A stretch of 64,000 nt of DNA from Lacihabitans sp. CS3-21 (GTDB lineage Bacteria > Bacteroidota > Bacteroidia > Cytophagales > Spirosomataceae). Below the pieces are notes generated by a model. That model saw nothing but the letters and a program-made list of their open reading frames with translations. It was not told the origin of the DNA and searched no databases. Each line of letters begins with the position of its first letter. The stretch's first letter is position 1. The position numbers and the translations under genes were made by a program. Shown here in pieces: positions 34,821 through 46,400 of the stretch. The stretch covers positions 1 through 64,000 of the forward strand of contig NZ_RJUD01000002.1 of NCBI RefSeq assembly GCF_024343675.1. The letters run 5' to 3'.

Positions 34821-35255
34821 TCAGAAGAAACCTCTAGTTCCTATTGAAGCGACAACTATCCACCAGATGATATAAATACCTCCAGAAACCAAACAACCTA
34901 ACAAGGCTTTTTTAGTTTGAGCATTGTCTTTGTCAGTTAAGACATAAACCAATACTACTCCAAGGATAGTAAGTACACATCCCCACCAAAAAGCAGGGAT
35001 ACCAGCAGGAAGGTCAGAAGAGGCAACAACAGAAGCGGTATCTGCTTCGATGTTTATATTAGCTAACAACTCAGAATTTTGCAATTTCAAATTTTCTAAA
35101 GTTGTGCCTTCATTGTTTTGAACAAAGTTTTCGATTTTGTTCAGTTTATCAAACTCAGACTCAATGTTCTGAGCATCATAATTTATTGGCTCGGCAGCAA
35201 CAGCCATCGAAAAGCTCAAAGCCAAAATACTAAATAGGGAAAGGATTTTTTTCAT
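34821..35255 (-). CDS. exported two-helix protein, PAFWWG family (copy 1)
   Basis: A 144-residue protein with a signal peptide (ILSLFSILALSFSMAVAA), a soluble helical stretch (ESEFDKLNKIENFVQNNEG), and two membrane helices with the shared motif GIPAFWWGCVLTILGVVLVYVLTDKD and KKALLGC. It is a paralogue of the following gene and lies upstream of the YidD operon, from which copy 1 is separated by a terminator. Function unknown; the two-helix hairpin beginning with WWG recalls small membrane proteins of the TM2 type, but I cannot place it. Confidence 0.75.
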   Translation of the reverse strand: MKKILSLFSILALSFSMAVAAEPINYDAQNIESEFDKLNKIENFVQNNEGTTLENLKLQNSELLANINIEADTASVVASSDLPAGIPAFWWGCVLTILGVVLVYVLTDKDNAQTKKALLGCLVSGGIYIIWWIVVASIGTRGFF

Positions 35256-35454
35256 GATAGATAAGATTTAAATTGTTTAATGATATTACAATAATAGATA
35301 ATTAAAAATTGAATTTCAATGGCTTTAATCACTTTTTTACAAAACAAATTTAAAAATTGATTTTTTGATAATTTCTTCTGTATTGATTGGTGAATTTTTT
35401 ATTTTACGGTAAAGGTTTTAAAATTTGAAAACTTTTAAATTGTTTATTTATATA

Positions 35455-35494
35455 AAACAAATGCCACTTAACACATTTGATATTAAGTGGCATT
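35455..35494 (-). terminator. terminator of the phosphatase gene
   Basis: Perfect 11-base arms ATGCCACTTAA / TTAAGTGGCAT with a short loop, followed on the minus strand by TTTGTTTTAT. It lies 16 bases beyond the phosphatase stop. Confidence 0.8.
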
Positions 35495-35509
35495 CTATTT
35501 AAGATTAAA

Positions 35510-38323
35510 TTAATTATTTTTATTACAAGGAATTATCCTTGCATTAAAAACTGCTCCATTTTCTACTTTAAAAGTATTCGGATTTAAATTTATTGCCGTT
35601 GCAGCGTTATAATAAACCTTTTTGTTAAAGGTTGCATTGTATTTAATAGTATTATTTGCGTTTATAAATGTACTCGAATTGATTTTTTCGTCTTCAGGAC
35701 TATCTATTAAATTATTTATTGTTACTCCGTTAGTCCAACAATCTGGTGAGAAGTGGAATCTTATGTTTTGAGTTAAACAGGTAGTTTGGTCTTTAACAAT
35801 ATAAATAGGCCCTATTTGAGGATTGTTAATTGAAACCGGCTCGTTTGCAAAGGTTTGATTAGTAATACCTGGGCCATTTAAAATGAAATTCTGTACTTTT
35901 GGCCAAGGAGAGGCAATTTTTTGTAATTGAGGGGATTGGTCTGGAAAATCTATTTGGGTTATTATCTTTTCTAAGGTATCTCCTTTATTTACATCTTTCA
36001 TAATAGTAAATTCATCGGTTACACTGCCGAGTTGATTAACAAATTTTCCATCAAGTCTATTTCCTTTAACTTCAATTAAAAAAGAACCTCCATAGGTATC
36101 TTCTACATTTGATGATACCGTTTCAGTAACCATAAAGGTTCCATCACTATTTATTAACGATCTTGTAAAAGGAGGTCTAAAATATGAACCATTTAATGCA
36201 GAGTGCCCTGTTGTAAAATCGCTATTTCCTGGTGCCTTCGATCTTCTTTGGATTTGACTTGAAGAACCTGTCACTATATACACGATACCTTCATTTTTGG
36301 TATTTGATTGGGATTTGAAATATGGACACTGGCTTATTGCACCGAATTTTCCATCTGAATTGGCATTCGAATTAAAGTTAGTATTCAACAAAGGATTATT
36401 GTGCAAACTAGGGTCAAAAGTACTTGAAAAGCCATAATGTCCTTTTAATAATTTTGATCTTTGATAGGCGTGACTATGACCATTTAAAACTAAATCAATT
36501 TTATAATTTGCATTGTCGAGAAACTTAATAAGTTTTTCTCTTATTCCTCTCAAAATAAACTCATCTGCAACTTCCAAGTCTGAGTTGTGCCCACCTGCAT
36601 TGGTATATGGAGAATGATGCCAAAACATTATTGTCCATTTGATATCCGGATTGTTTTTAGTGGCGTTCAAATCTTCTATCAGCCATTTGAATTGAGGATT
36701 ATTATTAGAGGATGTTGTGTCCCCAAAAAGAAGATAATTATTATAAAAACCATAAGAATCCAAACTAATAAAATGAATATTGTTATGATTGTAAGAGTAA
36801 TAACCTTTTTTACTGCTATTGTTTGTAGTGCTGTATTTATTTAATCCAGAAGTGGGGAATGAAAATAAATTAAAAAAAGGATTGTCTCTTGAAATCCGGA
36901 AATTAGATTCAGAAATAAGTGAACCAAATACGGTAGACGGTAATCCAAATGGGTTAGAGGGGCTTATAGGAGAAATTTTATTATTTGACTCGAGAGAATC
37001 AATCTTTGTTTGTGGAAAGGTGCTTTTGATACTAACCCCATTATAGTAATCATGATTTCCAAGTGAAGGTAATATAGGTGTTTGTTGCATTACTTTAAAA
37101 TTACCATCATTATAATAATTGAAAAAGTAAGCATCATATTCAAATTCACGACCTAAAGAATCACCGAGGTCGCCTAAAAGTAACCATAAGTCTATTTGTG
37201 GTGAATTTTGACTATTATAAAAGTTAATGAATCCTGATTTAACCTGGTCTTGCACATCAGGCTTGTAGTCGTCTTGGTGATCTCCTGTTACCCATATTCT
37301 TGTAGTTAACGAATTATTTACACCCGATGGAGGGGTAGTAAATTTATGATTGGCATCACCCACAAATATTGTGTTTGTGGTATTTTGAATAGAATAAAAA
37401 TAAGTTGTATTTTGACTTAGTCCAGTAAGGTTAACAATATGATCTTTAGTAGCTATGGTTTCAGGAACAGGGGTGCCTGGATTGCTTGGAGTAATTGGGC
37501 CTATATTGCTATAACAGACTTTACCCATTTCATGCGTATTGGTTTTCCATCTAATCTGAATACCAGTTGGATGAGGGAGCTGCAGATAAGGGCCCCTAGT
37601 GATTATTGGAGTTATCGGTCCAGTTGCACCGGTTAATTCTAAATCAAAAAAACAATCTGAAGAAGAAGAGTAAGGTGCTACATCTCCAGGGTTTAAGGAT
37701 TGGTGAATTTCTGCAGTTACTGTTAGTTTTGTTAAGTCGGTTGAATAGGCACTCAATACAGAGGTCAATAATACTCCTGAAATAGTAATTGGTGCTGGAA
37801 TATTCTGATCCACATCATGGGAGCTACCTGCACCAACAAATGTTGTCGCTGGTGTATCTTCGGAAACGTCTCCAGCTTGTATATTATCTCTATAAACTTC
37901 TATTCCATTTAAATAAACAATTACACCGTCATCTCGCTTAACATTTAAAGTTAACGAAGTATAGGACTGGAGATTGGGTTCTGTGACGGTTTTCCTAAAA
38001 TAGCTTGTAATTAATTTACTACCAGTATACAATGGAGATGTTGGATATATGTTCGAAAATGTAGTAGTGGTATAACTACTACCCGGATATCCAAATGGTG
38101 TGGAATTTTGTGGTTGCAGATAGGGTGGGTTTGATGGCCAACCAGTTTCCACGGTATTGTATCCTGGAGACTTCCAATCAAATGCACCATAATCCGGTGG
38201 AATTTGAGGGGAAACTGTATTTGCGTAAAACTTCCAACCTGAACTTGAAAAAGATAACGGTAGCTGCCCATACAAATCAAAAATCGAAAATACTAAACAC
38301 AAAAAAACGACTAAATTTCTCAT
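35510..38323 (-). CDS. exported purple-acid-phosphatase-like metallophosphoesterase
   Basis: A 937-residue precursor with a signal peptide (about 1-19). The N-terminal part (about 20-235) is a beta-rich module containing YFRKTVTEPNLQSYTSL and NVKRDDGVIVYLNGIEVYR. A purple-acid-phosphatase N-terminal fibronectin-like domain (about 245-335) follows. Then comes a calcineurin-like catalytic domain with VTGDHQDD, LLGDLGDS, LGNHDYY (about 423), FWHHSPY and LNGHSHAYQ (about 616), which together supply the two-metal site. The C-terminus (NTFKVENGAVFNARI) has the pattern of the 3-coathanger-type domain seen on T9SS cargo. It likely releases phosphate from extracellular esters. It is a single gene. Confidence 0.9.
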   Translation of the reverse strand: MRNLVVFLCLVFSIFDLYGQLPLSFSSSGWKFYANTVSPQIPPDYGAFDWKSPGYNTVETGWPSNPPYLQPQNSTPFGYPGSSYTTTTFSNIYPTSPLYTGSKLITSYFRKTVTEPNLQSYTSLTLNVKRDDGVIVYLNGIEVYRDNIQAGDVSEDTPATTFVGAGSSHDVDQNIPAPITISGVLLTSVLSAYSTDLTKLTVTAEIHQSLNPGDVAPYSSSSDCFFDLELTGATGPITPIITRGPYLQLPHPTGIQIRWKTNTHEMGKVCYSNIGPITPSNPGTPVPETIATKDHIVNLTGLSQNTTYFYSIQNTTNTIFVGDANHKFTTPPSGVNNSLTTRIWVTGDHQDDYKPDVQDQVKSGFINFYNSQNSPQIDLWLLLGDLGDSLGREFEYDAYFFNYYNDGNFKVMQQTPILPSLGNHDYYNGVSIKSTFPQTKIDSLESNNKISPISPSNPFGLPSTVFGSLISESNFRISRDNPFFNLFSFPTSGLNKYSTTNNSSKKGYYSYNHNNIHFISLDSYGFYNNYLLFGDTTSSNNNPQFKWLIEDLNATKNNPDIKWTIMFWHHSPYTNAGGHNSDLEVADEFILRGIREKLIKFLDNANYKIDLVLNGHSHAYQRSKLLKGHYGFSSTFDPSLHNNPLLNTNFNSNANSDGKFGAISQCPYFKSQSNTKNEGIVYIVTGSSSQIQRRSKAPGNSDFTTGHSALNGSYFRPPFTRSLINSDGTFMVTETVSSNVEDTYGGSFLIEVKGNRLDGKFVNQLGSVTDEFTIMKDVNKGDTLEKIITQIDFPDQSPQLQKIASPWPKVQNFILNGPGITNQTFANEPVSINNPQIGPIYIVKDQTTCLTQNIRFHFSPDCWTNGVTINNLIDSPEDEKINSSTFINANNTIKYNATFNKKVYYNAATAINLNPNTFKVENGAVFNARIIPCNKNN

Positions 38324-38943
38324 ATTTTAAAGATTTTAAATTTTGGAAAAAATGTAAAAGAAAGCCCCTTTTTACATTTGCAATCTAAAACCAATAAAAA
38401 GAAATGACAATGATTTTGGTCATCAAAAATAGCCATTTTTTGATAATTGAATACTTATTTTATTACCCATTCAATGGCTACTTTTGGATGTAACATTTTG
38501 GTGATATGCTTAAAAAAACATGTGATTTTTACGTGTTGTAGTTTATTAGATATACTACCAGCTCTAGATTAAATATTTTTCGGTTGCTAAAACAATACAA
38601 TTGGTGGCCTATGTTATGCAAGAACAACGGGTATAGCTAGATTTATGTTTTTTAAATTTGACTAATCGGGAATATTTAAACCCAAAAAGCTCAATAGACA
38701 TTCTGGCGAAATAATCGGTCCGTCGAACGGTTTTGCAAAATAGCTAATTCGAGCATAGAAAAACCTTTCGAGATAAGTTTGCAGAGGATCAGAAATAGGT
38801 AGTAGGGCGGCCTTCCGATAAAGCCAAATTTATCGTAGCCGATTTTCTAATGAGTTTTTTGGTTTAAAGCTATTGTACCCACAAAAACAAAAAAAGTCTC
38901 AGGACTACGCATCCTGAGACTTAATATTAAAAAATCAATTCAA
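38324..38943. other. intergenic stretch with a possible transposase fossil
   Basis: About 620 bases. The right end holds the IDH terminator. Between about 38640 and 38870 the minus strand, read across several stops, gives DKFGFIGRPPYYLFLIL, followed by LISKGFSMLELAIL and TDRLFR. This recalls the N-terminal region of transposases that open with a GRPPY motif. No terminal repeats or intact frame are visible. The rest shows nothing. Confidence 0.35.
38891..38922 (-). terminator. terminator of icd
   Basis: Perfect stem AAGTCTCAGGA / TCCTGAGACTT, with an A-run that becomes a T-run on the minus strand, 21 bases after the icd stop. Confidence 0.9.
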
Positions 38944-41214
<2,271 letters not shown>

Positions 41215-41377
41215 CTAAACTTAAAATTCGGTCGGGTGCTTTGTAAAATTAGATAAACGCAAAGTTAATAATTCTCACGAAAATTTTATGATATAGTTTC
41301 AAATTCATGTATTAAATTTCGAAGAATTTCAAAATACGCCTCAATAAGTTCTTGGGCATTAAAAGTTTAATCTGAGT

Positions 41378-41962
41378 ATGAATAAATTACTATTGATTCC
41401 ATTTTTTATAATTTTAACCTTATTTCATAAAAATGGATTTTGTCAAGATTACACCACAGAACTTGCTTCACATCGAGAAAAATACAAATTAGAAACACAA
41501 GGGAGATTTCCCGGTCAATTGCAAGATTTTTATGCAGAAAATACTAAGTTTAGGATTGAGGCCAGCTATAAAAAGCCTAGAAAACCCAAGACGATTTCAG
41601 TACCAACTTCAGGTGTTAAAATCAAAGATTACATAGAGTTTGCAGTGGTAACTTTCAAAATTGAAGGTAAAAAATATAAAATAACCACTTATCGGCAGTC
41701 GCCAGTATTACCTCTTTACAGAAATCTGGTATTTGTGCCGTTCAAAGACCCTAGTGCCCCAAAAGACACGTATGGTGGCGGTAGATATATGGACATGGAC
41801 GTGAATGATTTCAAAGATGGAAAGGTTATTTTGGATTTTAACAAGGCTTATAATCCATATTGTGCATTTTCAGATGGATGGAATTGCCCGATCCCTCCGA
41901 AGGAGAATCATCTGAATGTAAAAATTGAAGCAGGTGAAAAGGTACCCTTGACTGGACATTAA
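41378..41962 (+). CDS. exported DUF1684 protein
   Basis: A 194-residue precursor with a signal peptide (about 1-22, ending GFCQ). The body shows the DUF1684 pattern: FRIEASYKKP, YRQSPVLPLYRNLVFVPFKD, TYGGGRYMDMD, FNKAYNPYCAFSDGWNCPIPPKEN and a final EAGEK. Two Cys in YCAFSDGWNC may pair. The family is widespread and uncharacterised. It is a single gene 97 bases before murB with no obvious functional link. Confidence 0.88.
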   Translation: MNKLLLIPFFIILTLFHKNGFCQDYTTELASHREKYKLETQGRFPGQLQDFYAENTKFRIEASYKKPRKPKTISVPTSGVKIKDYIEFAVVTFKIEGKKYKITTYRQSPVLPLYRNLVFVPFKDPSAPKDTYGGGRYMDMDVNDFKDGKVILDFNKAYNPYCAFSDGWNCPIPPKENHLNVKIEAGEKVPLTGH

Positions 41963-42059
41963 ATTTCTAAAAATCTTAAGTGAGGGCTATGATGCAATAT
42001 GTAAAAAAAAGCTTTCAAATAAAAATTCATAAATTGCAGTCAAATTGAGAATCTAGAAA

Positions 42060-43082
42060 ATGACCGAAATACTTCAAAACATATCATTAAAACCTTATAA
42101 TACCTTCGGATTAGAAGCAAAAGCAAAATATTTTGTTGTTTTCAAGTCAGTGGAAGAACTAAAGGAAATTCTTTCTAAAGAAAAATTCAAGAATGAGAAA
42201 AAGCTTTTTTTGGGTGGAGGAAGCAATATTCTGTTGATGAGAGACTTTGATGGTTTGGTTTTGAAGAATGAAATTTACGGAATTGAGAACATTTTTGAAG
42301 ATGACTCCAAGGTGATATTGAAATCTGGAGCTGGTGAAGTTTGGCATTCTTTTGTATTGAAAAGTATTGATTTGGGTTTGTCTGGATTGGAGAATCTTTC
42401 ACTGATTCCGGGGACAGTAGGTGCAGCTCCCATGCAAAATATTGGAGCTTATGGTGTAGAAATCAAAGATGTTTTTGTGAGTTTAGAGGCACTCAATTTG
42501 GAGACACTTGAGATAAAACATTTTAACAAAGTAGACTGTAATTTTGGCTATCGTGAGAGTTATTTCAAGCATGCTGGAAAAGGGAAATATGTTATTTTAA
42601 ATGTAAGTTTTGAGCTTTCTAAAATTGCAGAATTTAATGTTTCTTATGGTGCAATAAAAGAGACCTTAGAACAAATGGGTGTGAAGGATTTAAGCACAAA
42701 GGCAATAAGTGAAGCTGTAATTTCGATTCGAAAATCTAAGTTGCCTGACCCCGCAAAGATTGGTAATTCAGGTAGTTTTTTTAAGAATCCTGAAATTCCT
42801 AAGACGCAATATGATGCTGTTATTGAGGCTTTTCCAAATATGCCTCATTACGTAATTGATGCAGATACAGTGAAGGTACCTGCTGGCTGGTTGATAGAAC
42901 AAGCAGGATGGAAAGGTAAACGTATAGGTGAAATTGGTGTTCACACTAAGCAAGCTTTGGTATTGGTAAATTATGGTGGAGGCAAAGGGCAAGATATAGC
43001 TAATTTGGCTTACGAAATTCAAGCATCTGTTCTTGAAAAATTTGGTATCAAAATTACTCCAGAAGTGAATTTTATTGATTGA
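42060..43082 (+). CDS. murB: UDP-N-acetylenolpyruvoylglucosamine reductase
   Basis: A 340-residue FAD enzyme that reduces UDP-GlcNAc-enolpyruvate to UDP-MurNAc in peptidoglycan synthesis. FAD-binding strands are LFLGGGSNIL and LIPGTVGAAPMQNIGAYGVEI. The catalytic Ser lies in GNSGSFFKNP and the terminal Glu in TPEVNFID. It resembles the E. coli-type (type I) enzyme, with the Tyr-loop segment GYRESYFK present. It is cytoplasmic. The following membrane protein gene begins 52 bases after the stop. Confidence 0.97.
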   Translation: MTEILQNISLKPYNTFGLEAKAKYFVVFKSVEELKEILSKEKFKNEKKLFLGGGSNILLMRDFDGLVLKNEIYGIENIFEDDSKVILKSGAGEVWHSFVLKSIDLGLSGLENLSLIPGTVGAAPMQNIGAYGVEIKDVFVSLEALNLETLEIKHFNKVDCNFGYRESYFKHAGKGKYVILNVSFELSKIAEFNVSYGAIKETLEQMGVKDLSTKAISEAVISIRKSKLPDPAKIGNSGSFFKNPEIPKTQYDAVIEAFPNMPHYVIDADTVKVPAGWLIEQAGWKGKRIGEIGVHTKQALVLVNYGGGKGQDIANLAYEIQASVLEKFGIKITPEVNFID

Positions 43083-43134
43083 TTTTTTTAATAATTTGAT
43101 TATAATTATTTTTGACAAAATAACCCTTAAAACA

Positions 43135-43725
43135 ATGCAAATAAGCCACGTAATTTCAGATTTAATTTTAGCCGCCATTGGACTTTATGTGTTCTTTGTA
43201 TATTTATCCAAACTAAATCTCACCAGCACAGTGCTTTGGGAGTCATTTGTGCTTTCTGTTACCGCAGCCGCTATTTTCGGAGCCATCACTTTTGCCGGAT
43301 ATCCTGATTCTAATCCAATTTCTTTATTTTTTCAAAAACTCGCCACCATTACTGGAGGAGTTGGACTGGTTGGGGCTACATTTGCCTTAGTCTCAGGTAA
43401 AGATTTATCCAAAACTGTCTGTTATTCCCTTTTGACATTGGGTTTTTTATTATACCTTTTATCCGAAGCTTTTGGTATTGTAATTATCGGTAAGTTGACA
43501 CCAATCATAGCAATGTCCTTAGTAGTTGTTTTGGCTCTTTGGGGCTTTATCAAAGGAAATTCTAGAGTTTCGATTTGGCTTTTATTGGGGGTAGTATTTT
43601 TTGCATTGGGTACTTTTCGTCAACAAATTTTCGGTAAAGAAGAAATCACCATAGATATTTTTCATTATTTAACTGCAGCGGGCATTTTGAGTCTTGGAAT
43701 GGCGAATTCAAAAAAAACTGCTTGA
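43135..43725 (+). CDS. multi-pass membrane protein of unknown function
   Basis: From the ATG at 43135 (MQISHVISDLILAAIGLYVF) the protein has 196 residues and six or seven transmembrane helices, with almost no soluble loops. An upstream ATG at 43075 overlapping murB gives a Lys/Ile-rich leader without character and is less likely. I do not recognise the family. Small charged pieces (SGKDLSKT, KEEITID) mark loop positions. It is probably in the same transcript as murB. Confidence 0.65.
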   Translation: MQISHVISDLILAAIGLYVFFVYLSKLNLTSTVLWESFVLSVTAAAIFGAITFAGYPDSNPISLFFQKLATITGGVGLVGATFALVSGKDLSKTVCYSLLTLGFLLYLLSEAFGIVIIGKLTPIIAMSLVVVLALWGFIKGNSRVSIWLLLGVVFFALGTFRQQIFGKEEITIDIFHYLTAAGILSLGMANSKKTA

Positions 43726-43751
43726 AATTAGAAAAAAAGCTTCTACATTTG
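43722..43751 (+). promoter_or_regulatory. promoter of the riboswitch-TonB receptor unit
   Basis: TTG (43722-43724), 19 bases, then TACATTTG (43744-43751), an exact TAnnTTTG. It ends 7 bases before the riboswitch P1 stem, as expected for a riboswitch leader. Confidence 0.7.
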
Positions 43752-43757
43752 CACCTG

Positions 43758-43845
43758 AAATCTCATAAAAGGGGTGCCTGAAAACAACGGGCTGAGATCA
43801 TACCCATTGAACCTGATGCGGTTAGTACCGACGAAGGGATTTGAG
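43758..43845 (+). ncRNA. TPP (thi-box) riboswitch
   Basis: All conserved blocks of the thiamine pyrophosphate riboswitch are present in order: GGGGTGCC, GGGCTGAGATCATACCC, then GAACCTGATGCGGTTAGTACC and CGAAGGGA. The P1 helix is closed by AAATC (43758) and GATTT (43838). It lies on the plus strand 140 bases upstream of a TonB-dependent receptor, which it should repress when TPP is plentiful. Beyond P1, TTAAACTT (43847-43854) is the exact complement of AAGTTTAA (43911-43918), and a GGCCATATGGCC palindrome lies at 43922-43933. These may form the expression platform. Confidence 0.93.
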
Positions 43846-43988
43846 CTTAAACTTTGCTTTTAATACCGGTTAAATGAGCATCGTTTCTCAGAAATTTCAA
43901 TAGTAAAATTAAGTTTAACAAGGCCATATGGCCCGAAGACAGCGTTTTGCTCCTTTATCTGCTTCGTAATAATTTTTAAAAAATTGTT

Positions 43989-46223
43989 ATGAAAAAATTA
44001 TCATTTTTCTCATTTATTGTATTTTTTGTCCTCTTTTCAAACCTCGCTTTATTTGCTCAAAAAGGCAAAGATTCTACTGATGCCGAAACGCTCAACGAAG
44101 TAGTTGTGAATGCCACCAGGGCTAAAGAGACTTCTGGAATGGCATTTTCGAATGTTTCTCAGAAGGAAATCAAAAAGCAAAATCTAGGGCAAGACTTGCC
44201 ATTTTTACTGAACCAGATGCCTTCGGTGGTAGTGAGTTCTGATGCTGGTGCAGGCGTGGGCTACACAGGTATTCGTATTCGTGGTACTGACCCGACCCGT
44301 ATCAATGTCACCTTGAACGGTATACCTTACAATGATTCGGAGTCGCAAGGAGTTTATTGGGTAAATATGCCCGACTTCGCATCCTCCGTACAAAGTATTC
44401 AGATTCAACGAGGTGTGGGTACTTCTACGAATGGTGCTGGAGCTTTTGGAGGTAGCATAAATGTAAATACTTTGCAGCTCAATCGTGAAGCTTTTGGCGA
44501 AGTAAACGTTTCAGCAGGTTCATTCAATACCGTAAAAGCCAACTTTCTAGCTTCGACAGGATTACTAAACGATAAATTCGTTTTTGATGCCCGACTTTCT
44601 AAGATAGAGTCGGATGGCTTTGTGGACCGAGCTTCTTCAAATCTACAATCTTACTATTTATCTGGAGGATATTACCTGAAAAACTCCTTTCTTAGATTTA
44701 ATGCGTTTTCAGGTCATGAAAAAACTTATCAATCTTGGAATGGTATTCCTGAAGCACTGGCCAAAGGTGATGCGGCTGGTTTAGATGCCTTCATCGAAAG
44801 AAATTATTATGATGAAAATTTCAAAAAGCAAATATTAGAAGCTGGTCGAAAGTTTAATTTCTATAATTATGAAAACGAGGTAGATGACTATAAACAAGAT
44901 AATTATCAACTCATTACTTCTTGGAAACTCAATAAAAACTGGAGATTCAATCCTACTTTGCATTATACCAAAGGGCAAGGATTTTATGAGCAATTCAAAT
45001 ATGGAGAAGATTTGGAAGATTATAACATGAAACCAGTAATAGTGGGTGAAACCGTTATTTCCGAGACGGATTTAATTAGAAGAAGGTGGCTTGATAATGA
45101 CTTTTATGGAGCTGTGTGGTCGTTGGATTACGAAGGAGAAGGCAAAATCAAAGGCAATCTTGGAGGAGGATGGAATCAGTATCTGGGCAATCATTTTGGA
45201 GAAGTGATTTGGTCGAAATTTGCTTCAGAAAGCAGTATTAGGCATAAATATTATGAAAACGAAAGCGTTAAGACCGATTTCAATATTTATGGAAAACTAT
45301 ACTATACTTTGTCTTCAAAATTGGATTCTTATTTGGATATACAATTTAGAAATGTAAATTTTGAAACTAAAGGCTCGCTGGATCCATACCAAACCTTTAA
45401 TTCTTCCAATAATTACGCCTTTTTTAATCCCAAACTTGGGTTGAATTATGTAATAAATAATTCGGCATCAGCTTATATGAGTTATGCAAAAGGAAGCAAA
45501 GAGCCTAGTCGCCAAGACTTTGTAGATAACCCAACAAGCTTGCCGAAAGCTGAACATTTGAATGATTTTGAAGGCGGTTTAAAATTAAAAAAAGGGAATT
45601 GGGTAGGTGAAATCGGACTTTATAATATGATGTATAAAGACCAGTTGGTGTTGACTGGCAAAGTAAATCTTACGGGTGAGGCCATCAGAACCAACGTAGA
45701 GAAAAGTTATAGAAGAGGCGTTGAATTGCAAATTTCCGGAAAATTATCGGAAAAATTCTCAGTCGCTGCTAATGCTACTTTTAGCCAAAATAAAATAGCT
45801 GAATTTACAGAAGTAGTTCCTAGTTATGATGAGACACCAGAAGAAGTGAACATGCTTACCCATACGGATATTTCTTTTTCGCCAAACGTTATCATGGGCG
45901 GTAGTCTTAATTTTCTACCAATCAAAACGCTTGAAATTAGCCTATTGCCCAAATATGTAGGAAGTCAATTTCTAGACAATACTTCTTCAGGTGCAAGAAA
46001 ATTGGATGCTTTTTTTGTGAATGACTTAAGGCTAGGTTTCACTCCCAAAACCAAACTATTCAAAGAGCTAAACTTTAGTCTGCTGATTAACAACATTTTC
46101 AACCATGAATATGAATCAAACGGCTACACTTATAGCTACTTATACGGAGGTAAAATCACCGAAAACTTTGTATTCCCTCAGGCAGGGATAAACTTCTTGA
46201 CAGGAATGAGACTTAGATTCTAA
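43989..46223 (+). CDS. TonB-dependent outer-membrane receptor, predicted thiamine-type uptake
   Basis: A 744-residue receptor with a signal peptide (about 1-23), a plug domain (TLNEVVVNATRAKETSGM, TGIRIRGTDPTRINVTLNGIPYNDSESQGVYWVNMPD is too long to quote whole) and a 22-strand barrel ending in aromatic-Arg-Phe (GMRLRF). It lacks the N-terminal carboxypeptidase-regulatory domain of SusC. Placement behind a TPP riboswitch predicts uptake of thiamine, its phosphates or a precursor. TPP-controlled TonB receptors have been reported in Bacteroidetes. Energy comes from TonB-ExbBD, not in this window. A hairpin follows the stop. Confidence 0.9.
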   Translation: MKKLSFFSFIVFFVLFSNLALFAQKGKDSTDAETLNEVVVNATRAKETSGMAFSNVSQKEIKKQNLGQDLPFLLNQMPSVVVSSDAGAGVGYTGIRIRGTDPTRINVTLNGIPYNDSESQGVYWVNMPDFASSVQSIQIQRGVGTSTNGAGAFGGSINVNTLQLNREAFGEVNVSAGSFNTVKANFLASTGLLNDKFVFDARLSKIESDGFVDRASSNLQSYYLSGGYYLKNSFLRFNAFSGHEKTYQSWNGIPEALAKGDAAGLDAFIERNYYDENFKKQILEAGRKFNFYNYENEVDDYKQDNYQLITSWKLNKNWRFNPTLHYTKGQGFYEQFKYGEDLEDYNMKPVIVGETVISETDLIRRRWLDNDFYGAVWSLDYEGEGKIKGNLGGGWNQYLGNHFGEVIWSKFASESSIRHKYYENESVKTDFNIYGKLYYTLSSKLDSYLDIQFRNVNFETKGSLDPYQTFNSSNNYAFFNPKLGLNYVINNSASAYMSYAKGSKEPSRQDFVDNPTSLPKAEHLNDFEGGLKLKKGNWVGEIGLYNMMYKDQLVLTGKVNLTGEAIRTNVEKSYRRGVELQISGKLSEKFSVAANATFSQNKIAEFTEVVPSYDETPEEVNMLTHTDISFSPNVIMGGSLNFLPIKTLEISLLPKYVGSQFLDNTSSGARKLDAFFVNDLRLGFTPKTKLFKELNFSLLINNIFNHEYESNGYTYSYLYGGKITENFVFPQAGINFLTGMRLRF

Positions 46224-46240
46224 TTTTTTAAAGCCATAAA

Positions 46241-46285
46241 TAAACAAACCCTCGCTCTGAGTATTCGGAGTGGGGGTGTTTATCT
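46241..46285. terminator. hairpin between the TonB receptor and the DeoR gene
   Basis: Imperfect stem with arms AAACAAACCCTCGCTCTGA and TCGGAGTGGGGGTGTTT. It lies between convergent genes and may terminate both. Confidence 0.6.
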
Positions 46286-46400
46286 AATGACTATTTATAT
46301 TAAAGTTAATTTTCAGTTTTGACTGTTGGCTGACCGGTTTGTTGATACCCAGTTTTCCCAAAACTAATTTCCCAATAACAATTTCTTGAATGACCACCTA

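Noticed and set aside
36587-38388. Several plus frames opposite the phosphatase gene
   Set aside because: They are shadows of a large well-supported minus gene and carry no motifs.
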